A DNA stretch of 64,000 nucleotides from Hippopus hippopus (taxonomy: Eukaryota; Mollusca; Bivalvia; Cardiida; Cardiidae): positions 25,156,122 to 25,220,121 of the forward strand of contig OX328101.1 of the NCBI GenBank assembly GCA_946811185.2, in the 5' to 3' direction. The position numbers and the translations under genes are program-made. This document shows positions 63,855-64,000 of this stretch, one piece after another. The notes beneath the pieces are model-generated. The model was not told where the DNA came from. It saw only the letters and a list, made by a program, of their open reading frames with translations, and ran no database searches. The stretch's first letter is position 1. Every line of letters begins with the position of its first letter.

Positions 63855-63960
63855 TGTTTCAACAAAGCAGATAGTGTAAATCACAGATCAGACAGTACAT
63901 TTTGTGCTGTCTGATCTTGAGCTACACAGGCCACAAAGGCAAGCAAAGTTATGAAAAGTG
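63855..63960. mobile_element. family B palindromic element
   Basis: gtaaatcacagatcagacag...ctgtctgatcttgagctaca; here both arms have a matching change (gacagtac / gtgctgtc). Follows the pattern ...ggccacaaaggcaagcaaag. Confidence 0.6.
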
Positions 63961-63962
63961 TT

Positions 63963-64000
63963 TTAACCCTTTACCACACAATGACGCCTTTTAACGCCCC
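63963..64000 (+). mobile_element. family A MITE, cut by window end
   Basis: TTAACCCTTTACCACACAAT followed by gacgccttttaacgcccc. Confidence 0.7.

Overview
The window looks like AT-rich nuclear DNA of a mollusc, most likely a bivalve. The reasons are spliced exons with GT-AG introns, tandem arrays of about 145-160 bp inside elements resembling the bivalve 'pearl' repeats, and very dense short palindromic transposons. There are no bacterial-style operons. The species is not determined.

Gene content is low. One gene can be read with confidence: the C-terminal two thirds of an ARFGAP2/ARFGAP3-type Arf GTPase-activating protein on the + strand. Nine exons (484-798, 1746-1891, 4631-4759, 5569-5733, 6452-6610, 7115-7147, 9352-9472, 11719-11934, 26072-26089) join in phase into 433 codons plus a stop. 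The N-terminal zinc-finger GAP domain lies upstream of the window. The last intron is about 14.1 kb, and the last exon adds only five residues (DKYGS). A second, speculative small gene may begin at 34841 and end at 42501-42539. The rest of the window is introns and intergenic DNA.

Most of the remaining sequence is transposons, named here by letter. Family A is a ~225-bp element with TTAA targets, CCCTTTACCA-type ends and a long central hairpin; by eye there are about 60-70 copies and fragments. Family B is palindromic around a GATCAGACTGCACA core. Family C is a ~260-bp palindromic element with an AGGTCAGCCTGCGCAGGCTG core. Families D, E and F are other foldbacks. Pearl-like (Helitron-like) elements lie at 2129-3738, 18377-20742, 21065-21668, 29082-29391, 31675-33503, 33559-33950, 41374-41760 and 51984-54178. 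There is a mariner relic (51742-54957), two hAT-like elements (9527-10812, 40046-40715), a pogo-like element (38737-39704), a 226-bp element with an 8-bp duplication (35241-35466), and tRNA-derived SINE fragments near 11.3, 38.2, 47.9-49.2 and 50.0 kb.

Layout: 0-12 kb, ArfGAP exons with MITE-filled introns; 12-26 kb, the long last intron with a 145-bp array; 26-34 kb, dense family A and pearl-like DNA; 34-43 kb, assorted DNA transposons and the candidate small gene; 43-48 kb, foldbacks and family A chains; 48-51.5 kb, SINE fragments; 51.7-55.1 kb, a three-level transposon nest; 55-64 kb, quieter DNA followed by a second dense family A zone with copies inserted inside copies. Nested insertions give a relative age order, and several arrays carry regular AGGTCA half-sites.
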